A DNA stretch of 64,000 nucleotides from Saprospiraceae bacterium (GCA_016714085.1 JADJNW010000001.1:248001-312000), one strand, 5' to 3'. Shown: positions 1 through 8,569, counted from the first letter of the stretch. Made by a program: numbers and translations. The notes: generated by a model from the sequence alone, not told the origin.

Positions 1-15
1 GCTGCCAGCAACTAA
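1..15 (+). CDS. possible 3' end of the gene before tsf (rpsB expected)
   Basis: The first fifteen bases read Ala-Ala-Ser-Asn-stop. In Bacteroidota the gene before tsf is usually rpsB, whose product ends in an Ala-rich tail, so this may be its last codons. Only four codons are visible, so this rests on gene order. Bases 16-131 hold no gene and should carry the tsf leader. Confidence 0.25.
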   Translation, partial: AASN

Positions 16-131
16 TGTGTTTTTATCTAGTTTTTAGGTTACTGTGTAGGATTTCAAAAATGATCATGAACAGAAGGGAAAGTTTATAAAATGAAATCCT
101 GATTTCTATCATCAAATAATCAATCGAAACA

Positions 132-975
132 ATGAGCGTAACTATTACCGCTGCTGATGTAAAAAAACTGCGCGATATGACAGGCGCAGGTATGAGTGAT
201 TGCAAAAACGCCCTGGTAGAAGCCGAGGGTGATTTCGATAAAGCCATTGCAGTTCTTCGCAAAAAGGTCAAAAGCTCTCGCTGAAGCATGCTGACCGCGA
301 AGCAACCGAAGGTGCAGTAATTGCTTTGGTTTCAGATGACAAAAAGCGTGGTGTGATTGTGAAGCTGAGTTCAGAAACGGACTTCGTAGCGAAGAATGAA
401 AACTTTGTACAATTAGCAACCGATTTTGCTAAACTGGCTTTAGAAAAATTTCCAGCTTCCAAGGATGAATTACTGGCATTGCCATACGATGGCATTACCA
501 TTGGAGACAAAGTAACCGAGCAGGTAGGCGTAATAGGCGAAAAAATTGAATTAGCAGATTACGAAAAATTAGAGGCTGAAATGGTCGCGCCATACATCCA
601 CATGGGCAACAAAGCTGGCGTATTGGTTGGTTTCAACAAAGTTTTGGCGGATAAATATGACGAACTGCGTTCGGTGGCAATGCAAGAGCTGCCATGAAAC
701 CAATTGCTGTGGATGAGAATGGCATCCCACAATCGGTAAAAGATAAAGAAGTAGAAATCCGTTTGGAAGCTTCCATGACGGATCCTAAAAATGCGAACAA
801 GCCAAAAGAGATTTTAGAAAAAATCGCGATTGGTAGCTTGAATAAATTCTATCAGGAAGTGACCTTACTTAATCAAGATTATGTGCGGGAGAATGGCAAG
901 AAAGTAGGGGAATACCTGAAAGGCGTGGACAAAGATTTGACCGTGACGGATTTCAAACACGTCACCCTCGGATAA
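132..975 (+). CDS. tsf: translation elongation factor Ts (two frameshifts)
   Basis: EF-Ts is the cytoplasmic nucleotide exchange factor that releases GDP from EF-Tu. The start at 132 gives MSVTITAADVKKLRDMTGAG, the typical N-terminal UBA-like segment with the TGAGM(S/M)DCK motif. The core and C-terminal dimerisation parts follow and the length (about 280 residues) is normal. Two single-base losses break the frame. One is near 265 in an A-run (LRKKGQKLSLK is expected), the other near 690 (MQEAAMKPIAVDE is expected). Both look like sequencing deletions in an essential gene rather than real decay. A terminator follows and pyrH is next, the usual order in the phylum. Confidence 0.93.
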
Positions 976-985
976 AGTGAAAATA

Positions 986-1018
986 AAAGGCGAATTACTT
1001 AGTAGTTCGCCTTTTTTT
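986..1018 (+). terminator. Rho-independent terminator of tsf
   Basis: A nine-base stem, AAAGGCGAA pairing with TTCGCCTTT across an 11-base loop, is followed by a T-run. It begins eleven bases after the tsf stop codon. Confidence 0.85.
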
Positions 1019-1116
1019 ATGCCTGCACAACAGGGAATAAAGCACATAAACAAATTGTCTAAAAATTCGTACAAAGATTAATTAGTCAAACATACTCACT
1101 CCATAAATCAAACAGG

Positions 1117-1824
1117 ATGACAGTCAAATACAAAAGAGTGTTGCTCAAGCTGAGCGGCGAGTCATTGATGGGCGAGCAGAAATTCGGCATTTCAGCTGTG
1201 ATGCTGCGCTACTATGCCCAACAAATAAAGGAACTGGTGGACATGGACGTGGAAGTAGCCGTAGTGATCGGCGGCGGTAACATTTTCAGGGGCTTGCAAG
1301 CAGCCTCGGGCATCGACAGAGTGCAAGGCGACTATATGGGCATGATGGCGACCGTCATCAACGGGATGGCACTGCAAAGTGCGATGGAAGAAAATTGGAT
1401 TGTACACGCGTCTGATCTCTGCGATTGAAATGAAAGCCATTGCCGAACCTTATATCCGCCGACGAGCGATCCGACACTTAGAAGAAGGTCGCGTTGTTAT
1501 CTTTTCAGCCGGTACTGGCAGCCCTTATTTCACAACAGATTCCGCAGCAGCGCTTCGCGCCAGCGAGATCAGCGCCGATGTCATTCTGAAAGGGACTCGT
1601 GTAGATGGTATTTATACTGCTGATCCTGAAAAAGATCCTACCGCCACAAAATTCGATAAACTTACCTTCAAAGTCATCAGTCTTGGCTCAGCGTCATGGA
1701 TATGACCGCTTTCACGCTCTGCCAGGAAAATAACCTGCCGATTATTGTCTTTGACATCAATAATGCTGAGAATCTCAAGCGCATTGTCCTCGGTGAAGCC
1801 GTAGGAACGCTGGTGGAAGCTTAG
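1117..1824 (+). CDS. pyrH: UMP kinase (two frameshifts)
   Basis: Phosphorylates UMP to UDP in pyrimidine nucleotide synthesis; a cytoplasmic hexamer of the amino-acid-kinase fold. The start at 1117 gives MTVKYKRVLLKLSGESLMG, the conserved KLSGE phosphate-binding start. GGGNIFRG, the DYMGMMATVINGMALQ segment, SAGTGSPYFTTDSAAALRA and TRVDGIYTADPEKDP follow in order, and the end FDINNAENLKRIVLGE is canonical. An extra A near 1386 and a lost C near 1685 shift the frame; repairing both gives a normal protein of about 235 residues. In most Bacteroidota frr follows pyrH. Here the 21-bp repeat array begins eleven bases after the stop. Confidence 0.93.
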
Positions 1825-1834
1825 ACTTCAAGCG

Positions 1835-2125
1835 GTGCGTTCGTGCGTCCGCTCGTTCAAATCGTGCGTCCGCTCATTCAAGTCGTGCGTCCGCTCATTC
1901 AAATCGTGCGTCTGCTCGTTCAAGTCGTGCGTCTGCTCATTCAAATCGTGCGGAAGCCCATTTAAGTCGTGCGTCCGCTCGTTCAAGTCGTGCGTCTGCT
2001 CGTTCAAATCGTGCGCCTGCTCGTTCAAATCGTGCGTCCGCTCATTCAAATCGTGCGTCTGCTCATTCAAGTCGTGCGTCTGCTCGTTCAAGTCGTGCGG
2101 AAGCTCATTCAAATCGTGCGGAAGC
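1835..2125. repeat. 21-bp tandem repeat array, about 14 units
   Basis: Near-perfect 21-bp units of the form TTCAARTCGTGCGTCYGCTCR run without a gap from eleven bases after pyrH into the recombinase tail at 2126. Variation is concentrated at unit positions 6 (A/G), 14-16 (TCC, TCT, CCT or GAA) and 21 (A/G). Because 21 is a multiple of three, both strands stay open. The minus strand reads the heptad HDLNERT/HDLNEQT and the plus strand SFKSCVR. In both of those frames positions 6 and 21 are synonymous third positions. It is not known whether either frame is translated. There are no CRISPR-like unique spacers. Confidence 0.95.
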
Positions 2126-2261
2126 TATATCCAAGAACTCTTAGGACATGGAAGTAGTAAGACGACCGAAATTTATACACATAACTTGTCCCGATGGCAT
2201 CGGGATCACGCATACCGGCTGGGCTAAAGTAAAAAGCCCAATAGACGACTTGGATATTTAA
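2126..2261 (+). pseudogene. C-terminal remnant of a tyrosine recombinase/integrase
   Basis: The sequence reads YIQELLGHGSSKTTEIYTH, the catalytic box of tyrosine recombinases (LGH...SxxTTxxYTH, holding the second His region and the nucleophile Tyr). After a frame change it continues GWAKVKSPIDDLDI-stop, the usual tail of Bacteroidota XerD/IntI-like recombinases. Everything upstream, including the first catalytic Arg, is missing and replaced by the 21-bp array. A 31-base palindromic insertion at 2183-2213 splits the tail. It is non-functional as seen. It lies directly upstream of the cassette island and reads toward it, so it may be what is left of that island's integrase (inference). Confidence 0.8.
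2183..2213. mobile_element. REP-like palindromic mini-element inserted in the recombinase tail
   Basis: A 31-base segment built around TCCCGATGGCATCGGGA separates ...YTH from TGWAKVKSP. Deleting exactly 31 bases restores one reading frame, which marks it as an insertion, with CAT at both edges as a possible target duplication. The same core plus flank, ATCCCG...CGGGACAAGTT, occurs inverted at 12527-12548 inside another recombination-site-like structure. Confidence 0.6.
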
Positions 2262-2280
2262 ATAAAAGCCATTATTTTTA

Positions 2281-2310
2281 ATCACAAGTTATGCGTCATG
2301 CTTGGGCGAC
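2281..2310 (+). other. candidate first cassette boundary (attI-like position)
   Basis: GTTATGC at 2288-2294 matches the right-hand GTT box of the downstream attC-like sites (GTTATGC also ends the second one). It stands between the recombinase tail and the first cassette gene, without the paired left arm seen in the other sites. That is the arrangement expected of an attI crossover point, but a seven-base match is weak. Confidence 0.3.
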
Positions 2311-2368
2311 AGTGAGAACTTGAAACAAAGTACAATAAATTTACTTTGACAAATTAAAATTAATCAAC

Positions 2369-2851
2369 ATGACAAAAGGAATTTTTCTCTGGCTTAACAC
2401 TATAATTTCTACAGCTTATTTAACTGGACACTTGTTTGATTTTTTTGTCGTAATGTCAAATTGGAGGGATGGTAGTGTAGAATCACTAACCAATTATAGA
2501 ACGTTTTTTATTAACGCAGACCCTGGGCATTTCTTTCGGATAGCTGTTCCTGCTTCGGTACTGATGTCGGTAATTAGCTTCTTTGCATACTTGAAATCCG
2601 ACAAGCGGATTAAAATACTGCTGAGTATCCACCTTGTCCTTACTTTGGGTGCATTTCTGTTCACCATGCTTTATTTTCTTCCGATAAATAACTATCTGTT
2701 TTGGAGTAAGGAAATAACATTAGAATCATTTAAAACATTGAACTTGGTAAACAATTGGGTGTTTGGTGAACATTTGCGAGTCCTATTTGGATTTGTTGCT
2801 TTATTAGTTGCAGCAAGAGCACTTCACTTATCGTATAACAAGTTGACTTGA
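2369..2851 (+). CDS. four-helix membrane protein, DUF1772-like
   Basis: 160 residues with four predicted transmembrane helices (about residues 5-27, 50-73, 79-101 and 133-153). The loops carry a W..N motif, WSKEITLESFKTLNLVNNW, before the last helix and a following LR. This pattern resembles the DUF1772 (anthrone oxygenase-like) family; the assignment is by eye. It is an inner-membrane protein of unknown role, the sole gene between the recombinase tail and the first attC-like site, with its stop codon 78 bases before that site. It fits an integron-type cassette. Confidence 0.7.
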   Translation: MTKGIFLWLNTIISTAYLTGHLFDFFVVMSNWRDGSVESLTNYRTFFINADPGHFFRIAVPASVLMSVISFFAYLKSDKRIKILLSIHLVLTLGAFLFTMLYFLPINNYLFWSKEITLESFKTLNLVNNWVFGEHLRVLFGFVALLVAARALHLSYNKLT

Positions 2852-2929
2852 TAGGGATGAAAATTCAGACATTATATCAAACAAGATTTCGGAAGTACTT
2901 CAATCAGTTATTCCTTGAGCGAACACCAA

Positions 2930-3067
2930 CACGAACGCATAACAAGGGGTTTGTGATAGCGGGGGTCCGTGCTTCGCAGACACATTTGTGCAAGGTCGAA
3001 GTTCTGTTCTCCGAATAAAGTTTAGTGCTAATAAACCCCGCCATCGCACCCCCCCGAAACGTTCGTG
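2930..3067. other. attC-like recombination site 1
   Basis: The left arm begins CACGAACGCATAACA and continues through GATAGCGGGG. The right arm CCCCGCCATCGCACC runs to CGAAACGTTCGTG. The arms pair imperfectly (CACGAACG, GGGG, GAT-GCGGGG) around a variable centre, and the ends CACGAAC/GTTCGTG are exact complements. Length 138 bp, at the top of the known attC range. Confidence 0.7.
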
Positions 3068-3098
3068 GCAACTAAAAAAAGAAAAAATATAAATAATT

Positions 3099-3669
3099 AT
3101 GAATAAGATTAACAAGTTGATAGGCGCTGCCATGATTGGAGCACCTTTTATTGATGTTCCTGGCTGATGCGAACTCATTGCTTTTTGAATATCCCAAAAA
3201 TTTTTGGTTCACCAGCATACTGCTATTTCTTTCATTTTATGCTTTCCTGGGCTTAATTCATGGAGTATATCAGTTATCGAACGCTACGAAACTAGCACTG
3301 GTGGGAACCCTGATTGCATCATTTGGTGTCCTTGCAGGGGAAACAATTATGGGTCTGGAAAGAGTAGCCTGGGCTATGAATGAAGCTGGATTAAATGCAG
3401 AAATTGACAGGACAGTCCATCATCCCATCGTTTTTAGTACAAGCAGGCAAATAGGATTGACATTTCCGATTGGCTTAATTATATTAAGTATAGCCTTATT
3501 CAAGGCTAAGACTATTAGTATGGTTACAATGGCTATCTTAATCATCGGCATTATTTTATTTCCGATTGGTAGAATCATCGTAGGGCCATCCGCTAATATT
3601 GCTGGGGATTTAATCATGCTACTTATATATGGGAAACTCGGATTGGGCGTAATGAAGAATTCTAAATAG
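3099..3669 (+). CDS. polytopic membrane protein of unknown function (one frameshift)
   Basis: The likely start at 3099 gives MNKINKLIGAAMIGAPF, then a one-base loss near 3150 moves to the frame MFLADANSLLFEYPKNFWFT, which continues to 3669. A later in-frame ATG at 3136 is possible. About 190 residues with some five transmembrane helices and no family I recognise. Conserved-looking short motifs include GETIMGLERVAWAMNEAG and GRIIVGPSANIAGD. It is the only gene between attC-like sites 1 and 2, with its start 32 bases after the site 1 right end. Confidence 0.7.
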
Positions 3670-3734
3670 GCAAAAGGCACTTTGAACTGTTACTCCTTTG
3701 TTCTAAAAAGATGTTTTAAATCATAGAAATCGAT

Positions 3735-3793
3735 TGTCTCGTTCTAAAATAGGTTTACGCCTAAAAAGCTTAAACCTATTTTAGAACGAGACA
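3735..3793. repeat. perfect 23-bp inverted repeat
   Basis: Two exact 23-base complementary arms (3735-3757 and 3771-3793) enclose a 13-base loop. The arms contain GTCTCGTTCTAAAATAGG and its complement. There is no T-run, so it is not a typical terminator. It lies between the membrane protein gene and attC-like site 2. It could be paired ends left by an excised insertion sequence or a MITE-type hairpin. Confidence 0.9.
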
Positions 3794-3816
3794 CCCGGAG
3801 CATCTAATTAAAATGC

Positions 3817-3901
3817 CACGAACAAAGGATGTAGGCCCATACCGCCGAAGCCCGACCCGGCAAGCCCAAACGCCGGCACAGCAGCAAGCCAAGCGTTATG
3901 C
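3817..3901. other. attC-like recombination site 2
   Basis: The left end is CACGAAC at 3817 and the right end AAGCGTTATGC at 3891-3901. The arms pair only partly (TACCGCCG against CGCCGGCA), so this is the weakest match in arm pairing. Its place, size (85 bp) and end boxes agree with the other seven sites. Confidence 0.5.
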
Positions 3902-3931
3902 CACATTTATAAACAACACTCGAAGAAGAAT

Positions 3932-5503
3932 ATGAATTGGAAAATATTTTCAATTATTAGTTACGTCATCTTACTTTTTGGAAATGGTTGCTCAGTGAAG
4001 AAAGATATCTATGACAGAAGTGGATATTCTTATACAGTCGATCTGTCCGATATAACTGGTGATCAAATACACGTTGAGTTAATTCCTCCTAAAATAAATA
4101 AGGACAGCATCGAATTCGTATTTCCGGTTTCTGAATTAGCTTATTACAATGATGACTTGAACCATGGCAAGTTAATTTCCAATCTTAAGGTTTATGATGC
4201 ACAGCGCCACCCATTAAAGACAAAACAGATCGCAGATAATAGATGGGTAATTTATGAAGCGAATAGAATTGAAAAGCTTGAGTATACTGTAGATGATATT
4301 TGGGAAGTTCGGGATAGCCTCTCCTCTTGGTTATCATCTGAGAATATTTTTAATAAAGAAAGTGTCATTCAATTCAGCCCCAATGCCACATTTGGATATT
4401 TTGACGGATTCGATCGGATAACATTTGAAGTGGTTATAAAAGTGCCTGAGGATCTTTATCTTGTTTCTGGCTTGCTAAACACAGAGGCTTCTGATAAAAG
4501 TGTTAAGATACATGCTACAAATTACATGGAGTTATCAGATTATCCATTATTGTTCACCAACCAAAAACCTGTTCAATTCAAGGTCAGTAATGCCGTTATG
4601 GAAGTGGGGGTATATTCTGAACAGGGAAAAATTGAAACAGAATGGGTTGCCAATCAGATAAAGCCTGCTATAGAAGCAATTTCAGCTTATTTTAATGGTG
4701 AACTACCTGTAGAAAAGTACGCTTTCATGATTTATTTTTATTCAGGGAATATTTTTGCAGCTACAGCATCCGAGCATAACACTTCTTCGATATGGGTTCA
4801 GCCGGAGGATTGGGATGATAGTATGCTTGGAAGTTCAATGTCTGAAATGATCAACAACACAGCATTACACGAATTCCTGCATATATATGCTCCGCTCAAC
4901 ATTCACTCTGAAGAAAAGCTTCAGTTTGATTTCGATCAACCACAAATGTCCAAGCATTTATGGTTCTACGAAGGCACTACTACATATTTGCAAGAACTGA
5001 TTAAAGTAAATCAGAATTTGGTTTCTGAAGAATATTTCATCACCCGTATCAATGAGATTATACAAGAGATGCAAGAATATAGAACGGATGTATCGCTAAC
5101 AGAAATCAGTAAAGAAACGTATGGAGATCAACTGGGCGATCAGTTTGATAATGTGGAACTAAGAGGCTTTTTGGTGAACATGATCCTAGATATTAAATTA
5201 CGGGAAAAGTCTAATGGATTATATGGTTTAAAAAATCTGATTATCGATTTGTGCAATAAATTTGGAAGGAATAAATCGTTTAAAGACGATGCATTTTTCA
5301 GTGAGATTTCAGAAATAACTCAATTCCCGGAATTGTTAGACTTTCTTGATAATTATGTCGATGGAACGGATTCATTGCCGTTAGAAGAAACATTTAAAAA
5401 GGTGGGGTATGAATATAACACCACGACAAACTCCATCACGAAAATCAGTAAGCCGACAGATAAACAGGAAACTTTAAAAAACATTTGGCTTCATCACAGA
5501 TAA
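3932..5503 (+). CDS. M61-family metallopeptidase-like lipoprotein
   Basis: 523 residues. The N-terminus MNWKIFSIISYVILLFGNGC ends in a lipobox-like Cys, so export and lipid anchoring are likely. The catalytic part carries HEFLH at residues 313-317 and an EGTTTYLQ segment with Glu at 347, about 30 residues on, matching the HExxH...E zinc site of glycyl-aminopeptidase (M61). HEFLHIYAPLNIHSEE and MSKHLWFYEG are typical of that family. A beta-rich N-terminal domain precedes it. No PDZ domain is evident at the short C-terminus. It is a stand-alone gene with its start 31 bases after attC-like site 2 and its stop six bases before site 3, a compact cassette. Confidence 0.85.
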   Translation: MNWKIFSIISYVILLFGNGCSVKKDIYDRSGYSYTVDLSDITGDQIHVELIPPKINKDSIEFVFPVSELAYYNDDLNHGKLISNLKVYDAQRHPLKTKQIADNRWVIYEANRIEKLEYTVDDIWEVRDSLSSWLSSENIFNKESVIQFSPNATFGYFDGFDRITFEVVIKVPEDLYLVSGLLNTEASDKSVKIHATNYMELSDYPLLFTNQKPVQFKVSNAVMEVGVYSEQGKIETEWVANQIKPAIEAISAYFNGELPVEKYAFMIYFYSGNIFAATASEHNTSSIWVQPEDWDDSMLGSSMSEMINNTALHEFLHIYAPLNIHSEEKLQFDFDQPQMSKHLWFYEGTTTYLQELIKVNQNLVSEEYFITRINEIIQEMQEYRTDVSLTEISKETYGDQLGDQFDNVELRGFLVNMILDIKLREKSNGLYGLKNLIIDLCNKFGRNKSFKDDAFFSEISEITQFPELLDFLDNYVDGTDSLPLEETFKKVGYEYNTTTNSITKISKPTDKQETLKNIWLHHR

Positions 5504-5508
5504 ACGCG

Positions 5509-5603
5509 GCATAACAGCAGCTATTTGCAATGGCTGGGTGAAGTGTAAGCTGAAAGTTCCTGCGGACTTTCCCGCCCGAACGCCAAGCCGCAAACCGTTG
5601 GCA
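5509..5603. other. attC-like recombination site 3
   Basis: Left GCATAACAGC through GCAATGGCTGGG and right CCCGCCCGAACGCC through AAACCGTTGGCA pair as imperfect arms (AAC/GTT ends, TTGC and GGG blocks). The 95-bp element begins six bases after the M61 stop codon. Confidence 0.7.
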
Positions 5604-5650
5604 GTAATTGGGCTGACTCCGTGGACAGACTGTTAAACCAAAAAAAAGAT

Positions 5651-6676
5651 ATGAAATATTTATTCTTCATTATTTTATTTGTCTCTTTGACGGGTTGCTA
5701 TTTCGACAAACAAGAAAAAACGTTAGCAGATTTAACTCTTTATTTCGACTCTGACATAAAAGTAGATAGCATCCTAGTAACCAATATTACTCAAGACAGG
5801 GAGTTCCATACAGTCAAATATTCCGACAATATTAATGTAAACCTAAATGATAGTATCAATGACCTGTACGCTATTAATTTCTTTGTCGGAAATGACCATA
5901 GAATGGTTCAGCTTTGGTTAAATGGTGAGAACTTAATAATAAAAGGTAAAGTCTTTGATAAAATAAAAATACAAGTCGATACGGTTATTGGTTCAGACTT
6001 ATATAATAAATCACTTGATTTTCGAAAAAAATACAAGGACTTATTGACTGATAAGCCTGATTCAATTTTTATCAATAATTTTCTAATAGCCGAGTTAAAA
6101 AAAGAAATCAATAGTCCGTTTTCTATTGAAATAGCTCAAACCTTCATGAGTAGAAATATCAGTAATGCAAATGAACTGAAAAAGCTATTTACAGTCCTCT
6201 CAATGCAAAATGATTTGATCAAAAGTCATTTACTTAATCCATATCGAAAACTTGAAAATATTTTATCAGTTACCGAGATTGACTTTTCAAAATATAAATT
6301 TTATGACAGAGACAACACACTTACATCTATAAGTCTTTCTGACAACAAGAAATATCTAATCGATTTTTGGTTTATTGGGTGCGCACCATGTATCCAAGAC
6401 CATAAATCAATAATAAAAAAGCTGAACTCATTAAATGACAAAAATGTAGAGATAATAGGAATATCGATAGACAGGGATCAGGAGCAGTGGAAAGACTTTT
6501 TAAATGAAAAGCAGTATCCCTGGAAGAATTATAGAGAAGTAGATGAGCACGAAAACAGAATGCGGACTAAAATGATGATAGATGTTTACCCTACTTACCT
6601 AATATTGGACAGCAAAGGATTCATTCTATATAGATCGAATGGATTTTCGGATATAGAAAGGTATTTGGGCATCTAA
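5651..6676 (+). CDS. TlpA/thioredoxin-like lipoprotein
   Basis: About 341 residues. The start at 5651 is chosen because it gives the lipoprotein signal MKYLFFIILFVSLTGCYF; an upstream GTG at 5621 would bury the signal. A DUF4369-like N-terminal region comes first. The C-terminal half is a thioredoxin domain with FWFIGCAPC (CxxC redox motif) and a cis-Pro loop DVYPTYLILDSKG. In Bacteroidota such envelope-anchored TlpA/ResA-like proteins reduce or maintain periplasmic thiols. It shares the unit between attC-like sites 3 and 4 with a VOC gene. Confidence 0.85.
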   Translation: MKYLFFIILFVSLTGCYFDKQEKTLADLTLYFDSDIKVDSILVTNITQDREFHTVKYSDNINVNLNDSINDLYAINFFVGNDHRMVQLWLNGENLIIKGKVFDKIKIQVDTVIGSDLYNKSLDFRKKYKDLLTDKPDSIFINNFLIAELKKEINSPFSIEIAQTFMSRNISNANELKKLFTVLSMQNDLIKSHLLNPYRKLENILSVTEIDFSKYKFYDRDNTLTSISLSDNKKYLIDFWFIGCAPCIQDHKSIIKKLNSLNDKNVEIIGISIDRDQEQWKDFLNEKQYPWKNYREVDEHENRMRTKMMIDVYPTYLILDSKGFILYRSNGFSDIERYLGI

Positions 6677-6827
6677 AAGGCGAGACTTGTAGACAGAAAA
6701 AACTTAAGATAGTGGACAACTTGATGACTTTAAAATAACCGACTGAAAATCAAAAAACCGACTTTTCTCTGCAGACAATTCGCAACACGGAGACTCTGGA
6801 CATAGTGAAAACTAAAAACGATAGAAT

Positions 6828-7191
6828 ATGAATTTTACAAAATTAGTACCCAGTGTATTTTATACAGACCTTTCAGACGGACTTAAATTATTTGTCGACT
6901 GTCTACAATTTACAATTGAACACAAAGATTTAAATACTTCACAACCTTACTGTGTATTAAAAAAAGACGGAATAAGCATAATGCTTTTTCAAGATGAACA
7001 ATTAGCGAAAGAACATAATCCCAGAACTAAGGCTTGTAACGGATAATATTGAAGAAGTATATGAAAAGGTGTCTGCATCACATCCTCATCTACTTCACCC
7101 AAATCTTGACAAAGTTACAGTCAGACCTTGGGGTGCAAAAGAATTTGCGATTGCGGACAATCAACTCGGCATTAGATTTCAACAATGGTGA
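6828..7191 (+). CDS. VOC-superfamily (glyoxalase/bleomycin-resistance fold) protein, one frameshift
   Basis: About 120 residues. The first part MNFTKLVPSVFYTDLSDGL...KKDGISIMLFQDEQ is the opening beta-alpha-beta-beta-beta module. An extra base near 7025 shifts the frame, after which ELRLVTDNIEEVYEKV...RPWGAKEFAIADNQLGIRF completes the second module with the classic RPWG.KEFA..D..G motif. A small cytoplasmic protein, possibly a resistance or lyase enzyme; the substrate cannot be told. VOC genes are frequent integron cassettes. The stop is 28 bases before attC-like site 4. Confidence 0.85.
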
Positions 7192-7219
7192 CAATTAGAG
7201 ACAGCGTAAAAACAACGAA

Positions 7220-7315
7220 CCGCTAACAGGGGTTTGGCAAAAGTGGCGGTTCAGTGCTCCGCATCAACATTGGTGTTGAAAATCGCCACCTTCGCAAAGC
7301 CCGAAAACGTTAGGT
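7220..7315. other. attC-like recombination site 4 (best example)
   Basis: The left arm CCGCTAACAGGGGTTTGGCA continues AAAGTGGCG; the right arm CGCCACCTTCGCAAAGCCCG continues AAAACGTTAGG. The arms pair along almost their whole length, the right being about four bases longer, which would leave bulged bases in a folded single strand as attC sites require. Ends are GCTAAC and GTTAGGT. Confidence 0.8.
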
Positions 7316-7369
7316 AGTAATTATGTGCTATAGGGCATCCATTAAAACAATAGATAAATAAAAAAATCA

Positions 7370-8436
7370 ATGAAACTAATTATAAGATTTTCAGCTCTAA
7401 TTTTTACGGTATTTTTTTTAAGTAATAACTGTCATGGACAAAAAAGTGCTGACGACATTTCTTCAAAAATTGACAGTTTAATACAAACCACAAATCCAAG
7501 AGGTTTTAATGGTGTTATTTTGATAACTCAGAAGGGTAAGAAAATATACTCAAAAGCACATGGGTATGCAGATTTCGAGAAAAAAATACCATTGTCATTA
7601 AATGACAAATTCAGAATTCAATCTAATAGCAAACAAATAACAGCAGTATTAATTTTAAAGAGGTTGAAAAAGGAAACATAATGTTAGACCAACCAATTAA
7701 AACCTATTTGGCAGACTTAAAACAACAATGGGCGGATACAGTTACAGTGCATCAGTTACTTAATATGTCAGCAGGAATTGTGAATCTTGAAAAGCCATTG
7801 GCATTTAAACCGGGAACAGATTTCTATTACAGTAACCCTGCTTATGGTTTGTTGGGACGACTAATTGAAAAAATCACAGGTAAAAAATATATTGAAGTAG
7901 CAAACAATTTATTTAAAAAGCTAAAAATGCATAATACTTACTGCTATGAAATAGATAAACCGAATAACGGACTTATTAATGGATATTGGCTTACAAAAGA
8001 TTCAATTGAACTAGTCAATTTTAAAAGCTTGAATTTTACTGATGAATCTTGGTCGAGTTTTATTCCTGCGGGAGGCATTATTTCTAATGCAATTGACTTA
8101 AATATTTGGGACACAAAACTTCATAATGGGGAAATATTACAAACAAAATCTTATATGTCAATGATAAATTCACCAATCATAGACTCTGATTTTACTTTCA
8201 GTGAAAAAAAATCAAATTACGGTTATGGTGTAAATATTAATGAGGACGAACCAATCAAATATATGGGTCATTCTGGAAGGGGAATAGGATTTGTAAGTCT
8301 GAAATTTTATGTCCCTGCAAAGAAATTGGATGTTATTATTTTGGAAAACACTTACTATAGAGATAATACTATCGTTTACCATTTTGAAAAGGAAATTAGA
8401 CAAATTATTATGAATAGTAATCTTGTAAAAAAATAA
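7370..8436 (+). CDS. beta-lactamase-fold serine hydrolase (one frameshift)
   Basis: About 355 residues with an export signal (MKLIIRFSALIFTVFFLSNN). It is a class C beta-lactamase/penicillin-binding-like hydrolase, with the SxxK nucleophile in IQSNSKQITA, YSN in YYSNPAYGLLG, and HSG in YMGHSGRGIGF replacing the KTG/HTG triad. A lost base near 7655 (LKEVEKGNIMLDQPI expected) splits it. The family includes peptidases and esterases and few true beta-lactamases, so resistance should not be assumed. It starts 54 bases after attC-like site 4 and stops five bases before site 5, a compact single-gene cassette. Confidence 0.88.
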
Positions 8437-8440
8437 CTAC

Positions 8441-8569
8441 CACCAACATCGGTTTGGCAATATGACGGCAGAAGTGCTTCTATGAAACATTTGTACAAGT
8501 TTCAACAGTAGGAATTCTATTGAACTTTTGCCAAAAATCCGCCCATTGCCAAGCCCCGGAACGTTATCA
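8441..8569. other. attC-like recombination site 5
   Basis: Left ACCAACATCGGTTTGGCAAT through GACGG pairs with right CCGCCCATTGCCAAGCCCCG through GAACGTTATCA. The TTGGCAAT/ATTGCCAA block is exact. Length 129 bp, starting right after the hydrolase stop codon. Confidence 0.75.

Noticed and set aside
132..1824. Programmed frameshifting in tsf and pyrH
   Set aside because: No slippery heptamer with downstream structure is evident, and the breaks match simple one-base losses or gains in short runs seen throughout the window.
1828..2112. A real 94-residue minus-strand protein of HDLNERT heptads
   Set aside because: Any 21-base tandem repeat without a stop stays open on both strands. There is no start context, flanking coding signal or known family, so it is recorded only as a repeat.
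1835..2125. CRISPR array
   Set aside because: Units are contiguous 21-base tandem repeats without unique spacers, and no cas gene is in the window.
6677..6827. A further attC-like site between the TlpA-like and VOC genes
   Set aside because: A lone GCAACACGG word resembles a left arm, but no complementary right arm with a GTT box follows, so the two genes are treated as one unit.
7370..8436. A beta-lactamase resistance gene
   Set aside because: It has the SxxK, YxN and HxG motifs of the wider serine hydrolase family but not the features specific to class C beta-lactamases, so resistance is not claimed.
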